From Oasisia sp. SBJ-2009 (lineage: Eukaryota; Annelida; Polychaeta; Sabellida; Siboglinidae), in contig OZ024854.1 of assembly GCA_964017155.1 (NCBI GenBank), positions 49,748,567 to 49,812,566 of the forward strand: a stretch of DNA of 64,000 bases. Direction: 5' to 3'. The number at the start of each line of letters is the position of its first letter. Positions within the stretch are counted from its first letter, which is position 1. Of this stretch, positions 9,585 to 19,397 are shown one piece after another. The notes beneath the pieces were generated by a model, which made no database searches, was not told where the DNA came from, and saw only the letters and a list, made by a program, of their open reading frames with translations. The position numbers and the translations under genes are program-made.

Positions 9585-9657
9585 TGCCGGAACCCGGGAT
9601 TGAACCGGGGACCTTTAGATCTTCAGTCTAACGCTCTCCCAACTGAGCTATTCCGGC
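9585..9657 (-). tRNA. tRNA-Phe (anticodon GAA)
   Basis: A 73-base cloverleaf reads from 9657 down to 9585. The acceptor stem GCCGGAA/TTCCGGC is perfect, with discriminator A. The A box is TAGCTCAGTTGG, the anticodon arm TTAGA-CTGAAGA-TCTAA carries GAA, and the T arm is CCCGG-TTCAATC-CCGGG. There is no intron, and CCA is not encoded, as expected in a eukaryote. The body is nearly identical to animal tRNA-Phe, except that the usual acceptor GCCGAAA/TTTCGGC is here GCCGGAA/TTCCGGC, a paired change that keeps the stem. Confidence 0.97.
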
Positions 9658-9914
9658 CGACGGAAATGATATCCAATGATAACAACTTCGTTCAAATATC
9701 CTATGACAAGTGCAAATCAAAACGATCTAACATACACAGGCATAAATCTAATAAAAAACATACTTAGGTAGACTCCTACCTCTCTTTCTGTCCCTCCCTC
9801 TGCCCTCTCTTTCTCATACGCACGCACGCACAAACAAACAAACAAACACGCGAATATATTATTTATATATGCTCTGCACACACTTTCTCCCCCTCGCTCC
9901 AATGCAAGGTGTAC

Positions 9915-10120
9915 CAGACAAGTGTGCTTCTCTTTTCCCAAGTGCATCTCCGGCATCTACGACAAATCTTCAGAATCTCATGGAAAGACCACATCCCAAA
10001 TGGCCTTCCAGATGCTTCTGCATCTATCGTCTTCTGTATCAACTGCGGCAGAGGTTTTGCAGCTCAGATCGGACTCATCTCCCACCGACGAGCAAAACAC
10101 ATGGGAACGAAACCCTATAC
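9915..10120 (+). mobile_element. LINE 3' remnant with C2H2-like finger
   Basis: The plus-strand frame from about 9909 reads HLRHLRQIFRISWKDHIPN and, about 20 residues later, CINCGRGFAAQIGLISHRRA followed by KH. Both match parts of the C terminus of invertebrate LINE reverse transcriptases. One is the 'FH..CLR.IL.I.W.D.IP' block; the other is the terminal 'C..C.R.F.ARIGLISH.R.H' finger. In intact elements these are separated by far more protein, so an internal deletion has joined them. It runs straight into the purine repeat at 10141. Confidence 0.6.
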
Positions 10121-10140
10121 TAATGTCATCGTCGTGGACA

Positions 10141-10370
10141 GCAGAGGGAGATAGAGAGGGGGAGGGAGGGAGACGGAGGGAGCGAGGGAGAGAGGGAGGG
10201 AGGGAGAGAGGGAGGAACGGAGGGAGAGGAAGAGAGAGGAAGGGACGGGGGGAAAGGGAGGGAGGGAGAGAGGGAGGAACGGAGGGAGAGGAAGAGAGAG
10301 GAAGGGACGGAGGGAAAGGGAGGGAGGGAGAGAGAGAGAATGGGAGAGGGAGGGTAGGAGGGAGGGATAC
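10141..10370 (+). repeat. Polypurine GGGA/GAGA microsatellite with a 62-bp higher-order unit
   Basis: The plus strand is almost all G and A. A 62-bp block containing GGAGGAACGGAGGGAGAGGA occurs at 10211 and again at 10273. The long open frames here are artefacts of composition. The tract follows the LINE remnant and may have grown from its tail. Confidence 0.85.
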
Positions 10371-11668
10371 ACTATCGCTCCCCTCAATGTCTCCCTCCAT
10401 GCCTCCGTCCGTCCTCTTCTTTCTTCGCCTCATTCACACTTATCTATATATGATAGTGATTTACCCACCCACAGGCACTGCGCTCCCACACTGCGACACT
10501 GACCAATTCAAGATTTTTTTTGGCTAAAACCAGTATTTGACTTGAACAAACCACACTCTCACAACACCACCGCTTACATTACATAGATGTTCGATGAATC
10601 AGTCGTACTCTGACCCACTAACAGCCTTCATCCATCTTCATTCTGGTTGCGGTAACTATCAACTAGATGCTGAGGGAATTCCCCGGATCACCCGTCTGAC
10701 GATGTTCACAGGCCAGCGACGCTACAGCCACTGGAAATCGCGAAGCCTGTTTCGTAATGTGATTGATTGACTGACAATTACGTCTTTCGATACGGTATGC
10801 CAGCATGCTTGCCAGCAGTTAGCGAAGGTTCAAAATGTTCTCAAATATTGCAATAGGTGTCTGTTCTTAAGTTTGGCTGTGATTTTTTTTATGTTTCCAG
10901 GCTACGTCCGTGTATGTCAAATTTGTTGTCCCTCGACAAGCTGGAAAAGCTTTAAAACATCTACAGCGCTATAGTTCAAAGAAAAAAATCTTACATGTAA
11001 TTCAATCATATCTCCTCTGAGGCCATCGAATGCCATAGTCAGTGAATATCATTTATTTATGTTTTTTATGGTAATCGATAATTTTGTAACCTGGAGTTAG
11101 TGTTGTTGCTCCTTGCATGGACATTTTCCATGGTTGTGATCTTTTATTATGTATGACGCCAAAATTTACTTTGCATATTCAATGTGCGAGCAGGATACTT
11201 AGAAAGAGAAGAAACCTGCTCGATCCAGTGTTCAGTATGTTACGCTTATAATGTGTAGTCTCTCCACTGCATGTCAGTTTTCCGATTCTGATAACTCTTA
11301 GGCTTGCACTTTGGTGGAATTTCAAGAACTCTAATTTGAGCGCTGCGTGTGACAAGCGTCCGTGAAGACTCGGGCCTTGTGACAGTCTCGTGGTGGTGTA
11401 GATACTTGGTGTGGCACTCGTGTTGCCGTACCAGATGGAACAGAAGAGCACTCTATTGTCCTATTTGATGCCTCAGAAGAACCTGACATTAGTATGGCAG
11501 ATATATAATGCAGTCTAGAATGGGTCTATATACCCGACGGTTTTATGAATCTACTTCTTCTTCTTCTTCTTATTGTAGCTCAGCACTCTGTAGTAGCCAC
11601 GTATATACGGGGCTAGAGTATTGTCAAGCTTGGTCGGTCGCAAGTAGTGGGTGGTGTTGCACGGAGGT
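10371..11668. other. Intergenic, no gene seen
   Basis: A short pyrimidine-rich piece (10376-10430) and then mixed AT-rich sequence. I see no conserved frame. Confidence 0.4.
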
Positions 11669-11686
11669 GGGGGGGGGGGGGGGGGG
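11669..11686 (+). repeat. Poly-G tract (18 G)
   Basis: Eighteen uninterrupted G's. Such tracts are prone to length errors in replication and sequencing. Confidence 0.9.
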
Positions 11687-12004
11687 AATATAATATAACA
11701 TAAATATGTATATCTAACCGTTATTCATCTCGTTGTTGTGGATCCTTGTCGTATTTGAAGTCCCTGCACCCGCCTTCGAGCACCACTGTCCAGTGTCTTG
11801 GTTGGTGTGTCCAGAACGTTACGCCCCTAGATAACCGTAGATCGACCATTGGACTGGTGGTGCCACATTGCCTGTCTTCGAGCATAAGCTGCACGCCACA
11901 GCAGCGTGGTCATCGTTGGACGTCGTTTCCCGTCTTTTGGGGGACTATACGCTCAAAAAATATTGCAAAATATAAACTGTAAAATGAAGTTCATCATTGT
12001 AGAG

Positions 12005-12262
12005 CCGTTGGCCTAATGTCCCGTGGTTGGGCAAAGACCTCAGCACACTGTTTCCGCATCTGTCTGTCTTGCGCTACCCTCTTACTTATGGTGCCCGTCC
12101 AATACTCGTAACCCTACACTTCGTCTCTTCACTGTCTCGCCGGACTTCCTCTAGATCGTCGTCTCCCTTCGTAGGGTTTTCAGTTTGCGATATGAGATGT
12201 CCATCGGTTATCTCGTATTCTACGGACGTGCCCTGCCCAGGATCACTTCTGTCTTCTGACAT
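12005..12262 (-). other. Possible LINE 3' piece with a 58-codon open frame
   Basis: On the minus strand an ATG at 12260-12262 opens 58 acidic codons ending at 12086-12088, starting MSEDRSDPGQGTSVEYEITD. Just downstream (12005-12055) the minus strand reads GAGGTCTTTGCCCAACCACG. This resembles the 'GGCCTTTGCCCAGCAGTGGGAC' stretch found at the ends of many invertebrate LINE copies. The frame is too short to assign and may be chance or transposon debris. Confidence 0.25.
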
Positions 12263-14236
12263 GTTGAATTACGTTTATGACCTTCGTCTTTTAGTCTTAT
12301 ACATATGTTTGTTTTCTGTCCCTGTATGTTATATTTAACATGGTTTTTCATCTTTGTTTGTGCGATTTCTAGTTTGTTCTTTGTCTCGCTGATGAGTGAC
12401 CATGAACCATGGTTGTCAATAGCAAAACGGCTTCATCGTCCGAGAAAATATTTTAAAATGCCATGTATGACATGCAATCTTGAGGGCTACAGAAACGGGA
12501 CTGCCAGAAGCAACTTTCGGGACATCTCTTATTTTGGTGGACCATCCTTGTTGTTGTTGTATAACGCAGCAGACAGATGCTTACAGTGCAGACTACCAGT
12601 GGAGGTGGCACCTCTCTACTGTCAGCCCGGTCAAGCAATGACTGGGTGAATGAATGAGTGAGTACGTGAATGAGCGAGTGAACATTAGTTTGCGTTTGTG
12701 TCCGCATTGCATTGGTGTAATGTAGTTTGCACGCAGCCAGCATAACACACACACGCACGCACGCACACACCACACTGACATTTCACACGTAAAAGCTCTA
12801 ATGAAATAAGCGAAATATAATAGGAATTTAAAGAACCTTAACTTTATTATATCTGACATTATATTAACATACAACAATACCGTTTTGACATTATAATGTG
12901 CACCAGCACATTCGTTGGTATTCCCCTGGTAAATGAGAATACGTAATCGCAGTCATGGCTAGGTTTTGCTATACATGTGCCGAACTGTACATGTCTTAAT
13001 ACTGGAAACCAAACCTTGTCCTCAATTGCTTCTGATGGGATAGTCACAAATGTTTAATTTTTCAACAACCTAGCCAGTGTTATTACAGTAATCCTGGAAA
13101 ATAATATATAATAAATTAAACATAACATTGATCAGTGAAATACCTTATAATAGGTAAAAGACCAGTTACCTGACGTTACAGTGTTAATTAATTATGACAA
13201 GACCAATATTTCCAAAATCATATATATCACAATTTAACTGTATGAATGAAACTAAAACACTATAAATTTTGCATTAGTGGAAGACGAACAATGTTGTTAC
13301 TGGGTCTGCAAGAACATGCTTGTTTTATGCAGATTTGGTTTAACTTAGTATGAGTGTGTACCTGAGAACTACATAATTAAATTATAAATTAGGCTATGTG
13401 TACATCCTTACCATACAAAGTATTACAAACTAGTATGTTAGATTTTCTCGTACAACATAAATTTTTCAAGGATAAATGCAAACCTGTAAGCATTTGTATA
13501 AAAATCAACACAAAATGGCCACCTATTTTGGCTTAGGATCGCGACTGCATACATTAGAAGTTACCAAAAAATGGCTGCAACTTTCATTGTATTCACACGC
13601 TGCCAAAATCACAATAAGAAAACTCTGGCAATAATTTTAGCGCTACCTAAAATTTGATTATAATGTCTGGTGGAAAAGTCAAGAGCATAAAACTGGAAAA
13701 GTTTCTTTCATCCAGTGCAGAGGATGAAGCAACATGAGACGAGTTCCAGAATGTCATCTTAATAAATGACTTAATAAATAAAGAAAAAGAACAGCCCATT
13801 CTTAACTACACAAATTTGCTGGCAACATATCTAGGATGTATAATTTTAAAATGTCTTAAAATGCTATCTTGCTGTGGTTTCAGATTTATATAAAGACAAC
13901 GCTACTGCCCCCGGCCGATGACATAAAATACAATAAAGTTGCACTGAAATTAGAGTCGGTGAAACATTTGAGAAAGTTTCTGCTGTTGCACTGTGCAGTT
14001 GTCCTTGTCTCTCTGGCTACATGAGTACATCCATTTTTATAGAATCTCTAAAAATAACTAGTCTTTGGTAATTTTATGTGTGCTTGATATTTATAATATA
14101 TAAGTTACCTAACTAGACGTCCATTGTACTGTTCACAAAACACTGACCCAATGCATGGGTACAGGAGCCGCGTTGAATGCAAGTAATACACAGGTGCACA
14201 TTGTATAGCTAGTTTATAAACGATGGACAAATCATT
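12263..14236. other. AT-rich region downstream of prickle, no gene seen
   Basis: Contains a short ACGC/AC-rich microsatellite at about 12747-12775 and then long AT-rich sequence. AATAAA on the minus strand at 12843-12848 could be a second distal polyadenylation signal for prickle. No coding frame is supported. Confidence 0.35.
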
Positions 14237-14780
14237 TTTATTCCTACAATTTAATTAAAATAAATTGCTAATAAAAACCACCAGAAAGATTTTTCTTAGG
14301 AATTTCAAGCGAATTAGGAAACTGTTTCAAAACAAAATTAATGGTCCCTGCAAATGTTCGTTACAATTATTTTCGCACAAAGTAAGATTTGCCCCTAAAA
14401 ATTCAACGTAAAATTGCAGTCATGAGTAAAATGACGACTCTCTGTTTCGACACTTGAAATATTTTTGAAATGCATTTTCACGACGAATTATACTAGCCTA
14501 TAGTACTGACATATTACTTAACATAGTCATCCTCCTCATAACAAGAAACCGTACACAGCGTATATATGCAAGTGTTAAATAAACAATGTATTTACATTTA
14601 CTGGACCACACTTAATAATATATAACCTTTACATGATCACAAACGCAACCAGGGGTCAGCAGCAGTATCGCCCGCCCTCGAGGCAAGAAGGTGGCCACAG
14701 CCAACAACGTATCCCATAGTTCCAAGCGAACGAACAGAGTGAATAGCAGTGCAGATGGTGGCGTCAACACGGACGTCCGT
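14237..14780 (-). other. prickle: Likely prickle 3' UTR ending at an AATAAA signal
   Basis: The stop codon at 14781-14783 is followed by about 540 bases without a coding frame. AATAAA on the minus strand lies at 14237-14242. The cleavage site itself cannot be seen, and the UTR could be longer. Confidence 0.4.
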
Positions 14781-16748
14781 CTAGGAGACGATGCAATGTT
14801 TGCTCTTTACACGCTTCTTTTTGTCTTTGCGCGGACTCGACTGCGGCGAGATCGCATTTGTGTGTCCGCCGTACTCGCTGCCGACGTACGCGAGACGTGT
14901 CCGACCGCCCTGTGGCCGGTCTAGGTAGTAGTCAAACTCCGAGTCGCTGGAACTCGAGCAGGTGCTGCACTGTTCGAAGTCCGACTGCACCTGCATGTAG
15001 CGGTTGCCGACGACAACCGGCGTGCGGTGCTGCGGCTGCGTGCGGTGCCGGTGCATCGCCGAGTCGCTGAAGTACACCTCGGTGTTCGTGTGCATGCTGT
15101 GGCTGCGTGGGAACGCCATGCCCGCCGAGTGGTACACGCCCAGCTTTGGCTTGGCGGGACGTGAGATTGGGTTCATCTTCCCCGGCGTCGGCTTGCTGTG
15201 ACACTGGGTAGGGACTTGTGGCGGGTTCACCCTGTGAGACCGGCCGGGGTCCGACGCGTACCCACTCGCCTGCCGTGCCTTCTGGGCCATCATCTGCTGC
15301 TGCTGCAGCAGCTGCTCTTGTAGCAGCTGCTGCTGCAGCAGCTGCTGCTGCATCACATCCTCCGGGATGTCAATGTTTATCTCCTCGCCCATCACCCTCT
15401 GTCGACTGGGGGTCATGAAGCGAACGGAGAGGTTCTTCTCAGAGCCCAGTCGCGGCTTGCTGCTCCGACTGCTCAGGCTACTCTTGCGCGAGCTGTTGCT
15501 CGACGAACCGCGACGCTCCTTGTTCGACTGGTCCACCATCGAGTTCTGCGAGTGCGACTTCTTGAGATGCTTGCAGGGGGACGCCCTGTCGGTGTCGGTG
15601 GCGGACTCTGGCTGTGACACAAGGTCCTGGGCGCTCGACTGACACGATGTCATCGTCGCCGCATTCTGCATGTCGAGAGACACGACGTTGCCGTTTGCAA
15701 TAATGTTTCCGTTTGTGTAGACGTGTCGATAATCAGCCAGCTGCTGCCTGCTGTCGTCTGTCACGTACCGGCTCATGTACATCGCCTGCGACCGAGTATC
15801 ATCCGACTGGTTTCGGCCGTCCGACTCCAGCTGACCTCTGAGCTCCTGAGGTTTCAGCATGTAGTCGGAGGGGCGTATCGGGTACCCCCGCCGCCCCTTC
15901 AGGTGTGCGCCCCCCGTCGTGTCGGAACTGTAGCCGCTGACACGCACCCCGCTCACCTGCCGACTCGTGTACTTGCGCTGCGTGGGGGCGCCACTGGTCT
16001 GTCTGTTTGCGTGCGACGACGCGTGGTACTTGCGCACGCTGCTGCCCCCCTCCGACATGTACCCACTGCTCTGACAGGAGGAGTGGTAGGCGTCCTGTAT
16101 GGGCACACGGCTCCTGTGCATTCGCAACGACCCGTTCTGGCTCTGCTCTCCCGTCGCCAGGAACTTCGCATCGGTCGCCATGGTAACAATATCACCGCCA
16201 CCGTTACGTTGTGGCTGTGGCATGACGTCGACGCTCGTCAGTTTGTTGCGGTGCGACATCGTGCTCTTCAAGTCACTCAGCACGTCCCCGCTCTCGGCCT
16301 CTTTCAACGAGTTCCGATTCCCGCCGTCAATGTTTGTGAACGGCTTGAGATTCTCGATGAACACCGCCCGACTCTTGTCCGCATCGCAACCGTCCAATGG
16401 CCTCTTGTCGTCCGCACTGCATTCCGTCGAGCAGTAGATGGCGCCACCTAGTGGCAAGAACGGCTGGCCGAGCAGCGACGCGTGGCAGGTCTTGCAGCAG
16501 AAGCAGCCCGCCTGTGCGTGCCAGTGTTGGCCGTCGTGGTTCATCTGGCCCTGGTCGACGCCGATGCTCTCCCCACACGTCTCGCAGTACTCGGCGTACA
16601 TGCTCTCGAAGCACTCGCAGCAGTAGGGCCGTCCCTCGCGCATGATGTAGCGCTGCCCGCCCAGCTGCTTGTCGCACTCGTAGCAGCAGAAGTGCTTCAT
16701 GTGCCAGCTGCGGCCCTCCGCCTCCGTGCACTCATCCGCGAAGATTAT
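14781..16748 (-). CDS. prickle: Prickle last coding exon: LIM2, LIM3, C-terminal region, CaaX
   Basis: Prickle is a cytoplasmic, membrane-recruited protein of planar cell polarity that works with Van Gogh/Vangl against Frizzled-Dishevelled. This exon gives the last 655 residues. It begins [12 protein letters not shown] after acceptor GGCTGCAG and continues the LIM2 zinc site ([22 protein letters not shown]). LIM3 follows ([33 protein letters not shown]). Then comes a long, serine-rich, probably disordered tail with a Q/L-rich run near residues 466-487, coded by CAG/CTG repeats at about 15290-15352. The conserved acidic [17 protein letters not shown] lies near residues 600-620. The end is a basic stretch followed by CIVS, a CaaX-type prenylation motif like that of vertebrate Prickle. 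The stop is at 14781-14783. Confidence 0.95.
   Translation of the reverse strand: MIFADECTEAEGRSWHMKHFCCYECDKQLGGQRYIMREGRPYCCECFESMYAEYCETCGESIGVDQGQMNHDGQHWHAQAGCFCCKTCHASLLGQPFLPLGGAIYCSTECSADDKRPLDGCDADKSRAVFIENLKPFTNIDGGNRNSLKEAESGDVLSDLKSTMSHRNKLTSVDVMPQPQRNGGGDIVTMATDAKFLATGEQSQNGSLRMHRSRVPIQDAYHSSCQSSGYMSEGGSSVRKYHASSHANRQTSGAPTQRKYTSRQVSGVRVSGYSSDTTGGAHLKGRRGYPIRPSDYMLKPQELRGQLESDGRNQSDDTRSQAMYMSRYVTDDSRQQLADYRHVYTNGNIIANGNVVSLDMQNAATMTSCQSSAQDLVSQPESATDTDRASPCKHLKKSHSQNSMVDQSNKERRGSSSNSSRKSSLSSRSSKPRLGSEKNLSVRFMTPSRQRVMGEEINIDIPEDVMQQQLLQQQLLQEQLLQQQQMMAQKARQASGYASDPGRSHRVNPPQVPTQCHSKPTPGKMNPISRPAKPKLGVYHSAGMAFPRSHSMHTNTEVYFSDSAMHRHRTQPQHRTPVVVGNRYMQVQSDFEQCSTCSSSSDSEFDYYLDRPQGGRTRLAYVGSEYGGHTNAISPQSSPRKDKKKRVKSKHCIVS
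15290..15352 (-). repeat. CAG/CTG trinucleotide tract in prickle exon
   Basis: Interrupted CTG/CAG units encode a [19 protein letters not shown] run in the prickle tail. Such runs often vary in length between individuals. Confidence 0.8.
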
Positions 16749-17296
16749 CTGCAGCCACATGGAAATGAGGTTAAACATAAGGGCATGGTCACAGGAGTGC
16801 TACATAGTTTTGGAAAGTAAACTTGTGCAAAATTGATTTTATGGAATTTTATGGGGACAATATAGATGCTGATTAACCATACCTCATTTTGTTAATTCCT
16901 TAATCTTGAGGGAGACTTTATTTTGCATGGACTAAACTGGTAATATGTCAAACAGCAAAATAACACAAATGTCTTAATATAATAGTAAACAATGATTGTA
17001 GTAAACAAGTTATGAATTTAGACATTGCCTAAGTCCAATTATCGGGTAATAAATTGCTCCTGGGTGGTTTACATAAAATTCTACAAACTACTTACAGAAT
17101 TACGTAGTTAAAGCTATACAACATTTGGTAATGACTGAAGGAAACAATAAATATTCATACAAAAATATAAAACAACTATAATAAAATATAATACAACATA
17201 AAATATTAAATAAATATTCCACATACATAACCAATAAACAATAATAATAAAATAAGTAACAGGATCAGTAGTATATAAATACACTACTCCACCCAC
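16749..17296 (-). other. Prickle intron between LIM1 and LIM2-3 exons
   Basis: On the minus strand a 548-bp AT-rich intron runs from donor GTGGGT (at 17296) to acceptor CTGCAG (ending at 16749). It splits LIM2 after CDE in phase 0. I see nothing else in it. Confidence 0.85.
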
Positions 17297-17500
17297 CTCA
17301 TCGCAGGCCGCGCAGCGAGGCTTCAGTGTCTCGGCGTGGTGGCGGCCGCAGCAGATCTTGCCGTCGCGGAAGAAGTAGATGAGGTCGACCAGGAGCTCAC
17401 AGCACACGGAGCACACGAAGCAGGCGGGGTGCCAACACACGCCCGTCCCCGCCCGCGATGCAAACACCGCCATCTCCCCCCCATGGACAGACTCACCGCA
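17297..17500 (-). CDS. prickle: Prickle exon encoding LIM1
   Basis: Sixty-eight codons, phase 0 at both ends. The exon follows acceptor CATGTTTCAG, begins [18 protein letters not shown] and ends CAACDE before donor GAG|GTGGGT. It carries the rest of LIM1: [12 protein letters not shown], the [13 protein letters not shown] core and CGRHHAE, then the first two cysteines of LIM2. The first cysteine of LIM1 is in the previous exon (CQQ), so the zinc site spans the splice. The sequence is very close to LIM1 of animal Prickle proteins; the Prickle LIM domains are generally regarded as protein-binding modules. Confidence 0.95.
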
Positions 17501-17989
17501 CTGAAACATGGCAAATAACAGTGCACTGACGACAGTCTCAAGGCTGGTGGTAGAGTAGGACTTTGTGAGATGTTATAGCGTTTATTCGACTGCGATGCTT
17601 TTTTACTTGACAGGGTGGAGTTATATAAGAATATATTGTGATTCCTCAGTTTTGTGGTAACATTTGCACATCGCCAGGTGTGCATGAATTCTCCATAATG
17701 GTTCCACAAATGATGAGTGAATAAATCATTCAAAAATATGTTTCTATATCATTTTTTTTATAACAACAATTTGGTTTAACTTTTACACTGGATATAATAA
17801 TAAACAATCATTATAAGTTAGTTAGACAGTCTTAAAATAGTGAAACAAACAGTTCTAATAATCTTTTAGTTACTCACATGTTTGAGAAAATATATAATGT
17901 ACATATTATGAAAACAACAATTCTGTGTTGGTTGTAAAATGTCCAGAAAAGATACTGCAACAACGTCTCTCCCTCATTCCCTACCGCCA
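17501..17989 (-). other. Unique part of prickle intron (LIM1 acceptor side)
   Basis: AT-rich intron sequence without recognisable elements, between the LIM1 exon and the minisatellite. Confidence 0.5.
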
Positions 17990-18897
17990 ACTTGACCACC
18001 CACCCTACCCCCACACTCACCCTACCCCCACATCCACCATACCTTGCACCCCCACCCCCACACCATACCCTATCAACCCTACCCCCACACCCCTACACCC
18101 ACCCTACCCCCACATCCACCATACCTTGCACCCCCACCCCCACACCATACCCTATCAACCCTACCCCCACACCCCTACACCCACCCTACCCCCACACTCA
18201 CCCTACCCCCACATCCACCATACCTTGCACCCCCACCCCCACACCATACCCTATCAACCCTACCTCCACACCCCACACTCACCATAACACCCCCACACCC
18301 ACCCTACCCCCACACCCACCCTACCCCCACACCCACCATACCCCCACAACCCTACCCCCACACCCACCCTATCCCCACACCCACCATACCCCACACCCAC
18401 CATACCCCCACAACCCTACCCCCACACCCACCCTATCCCCACACCCACCATACCCCCACACCCACCATACCCCCACAACCCTACCCCCACACCCACCCTA
18501 TCCCCACACCCACCATACCCCCACAACCCTACCCCCACACCCATCATACCCCACACCCACCATAACACCCCCACACCCACCATAACACCCCACACCCACC
18601 CTACCCCCACAACCCTACTCCCACACGCACCATACCCCCACAACCCTACCCCCACACCCACCCTATCCCCACACCCACCATACCCCCACAACCCTACCCC
18701 CACACGGCCACACCCACCCTATCCCCACACCCACCATACCCCACACCCACCATACCCCCACAACCCTACCCCCACACCCACCCTATCCCCACACCCACCA
18801 TACCCCCACACCCACCATACCCCCACACCCACCATACCCCCACAACCCTCCCTCCACACCCACCCTATTCCCACATCCACCCTACCCCCACACCCAC
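17990..18897 (-). repeat. C-rich/G-rich intronic minisatellite abutting a splice donor
   Basis: About 900 bp of CCCTACCCCCACACCCACC-like units lie on the plus strand, with higher-order blocks (for example two ~90-bp copies around 18020-18180) and many small variants. In the prickle transcript this reads as (GGTGTGGGGGTAGGG)n, which is rich in G triplets and could form G-quadruplexes. It starts at the donor of the PET exon: CAG|GTGGGTGTGGGGGTAGGG. The long threonine/proline open frames on the plus strand are by-products of the repeat. Confidence 0.95.
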
Positions 18898-19149
18898 CTG
18901 TTGACAGACAGTGCCCTGCAGTGTGAGAGGCAGTGGGCGTACACTGCCGCGACCCAGGGACTCCCTCTTCCTGCGGGCACTGAACAGCCTCAGTTCCTTC
19001 TTCTCCTCGTCACTCAGCCCGTTGCAGTAGCGCACCTCGTTGTCGTGGGGCGGCAGCTGCTGCAGGAGCTGCTTGATGCGGTACTTCTCCCCCACGCTGT
19101 TCACGTACGGCACCTTGTCCTCGGGCAGCGAGCTCATGTACTGATGCAC
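18898..19149 (-). CDS. prickle: Prickle exon encoding most of the PET domain
   Basis: Eighty-four codons, phase 0 at both ends, from acceptor TGTCTACAG|GTGCATCAG to donor CAG|GTGGGTG. It contains the PET core [20 protein letters not shown], then [20 protein letters not shown], the basic [13 protein letters not shown], and CQQ, the first LIM1 cysteine. PET is the Prickle-Espinas-Testin domain thought to guide membrane targeting and intramolecular contacts with the LIM domains. The exon is shared by the normal transcript (from 37250) and, if used, the alternative one (from 27412). Confidence 0.95.
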
Positions 19150-19397
19150 CTGTAGACAGAATATTAATTTATTTGTTTTATTTTTCCTTGTCCTTAGATA
19201 GTGTGCTCATGTACTGGTGCACTTGTAGTCGTAATACTTATTATATATATTGTTTATTTTAAACATATTTTCTCCTTGTCTTTGATTGGCAAGCTCATGT
19301 GCTGGTGCACCCGTAGTCATAATAGTTATTATATATTTTTATTTTAAATTCTTCTTGTCCTTGAGCGGCGAGCTCATGTGCTGACGCACCTGTAGTC
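19113..19397 (-). repeat. Tandem decayed copies of the PET exon start and its acceptor
   Basis: The real exon edge (19113-19157) is followed on the plus strand by three related 45-bp segments at 19186-19230, 19274-19318 and 19353-19397, spaced 73-88 bp apart. Each repeats GACTAC(A/G)(A/G)GTGC, then an ATGAGC block and a GACAAG end. Translated, they give [24 protein letters not shown] and VRQHMSSPLKDK against [12 protein letters not shown]. The copy at 19353 keeps an intact CTACAG|GTGCG acceptor. None has an obvious donor, and reading on from the copy at 19353 meets a stop in frame. Confidence 0.85.

Noticed and set aside
9585..9657. tRNA-Phe as the primer of the neighbouring retrotransposon
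   Set aside because: The primer-binding site reads TGGCGCTGCGAGC; tRNA-Phe would need TGGTGCCGGAA.
7539..9657. Ty3-like targeting of the tRNA-Phe gene
   Set aside because: Yeast Ty3 inserts within a few bases of the tRNA transcription start; this element is about 510 bp away on the 3' side of the gene.
9922..10527. 201-codon RGREGG-rich open frame over the purine tract
   Set aside because: Low-complexity translation of the GGGA repeat; opposite-strand and other-frame equivalents exist as well.
15723..16451. 242-codon plus-strand frame opposite the prickle exon
   Set aside because: Shadow of the GC-rich coding strand; the minus frame carries unmistakable LIM domains.
17992..18585. Long threonine/proline-rich open frames on the plus strand
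   Set aside because: They are produced by the CCCACACCCACC minisatellite in all three frames; no start context or other coding signal.
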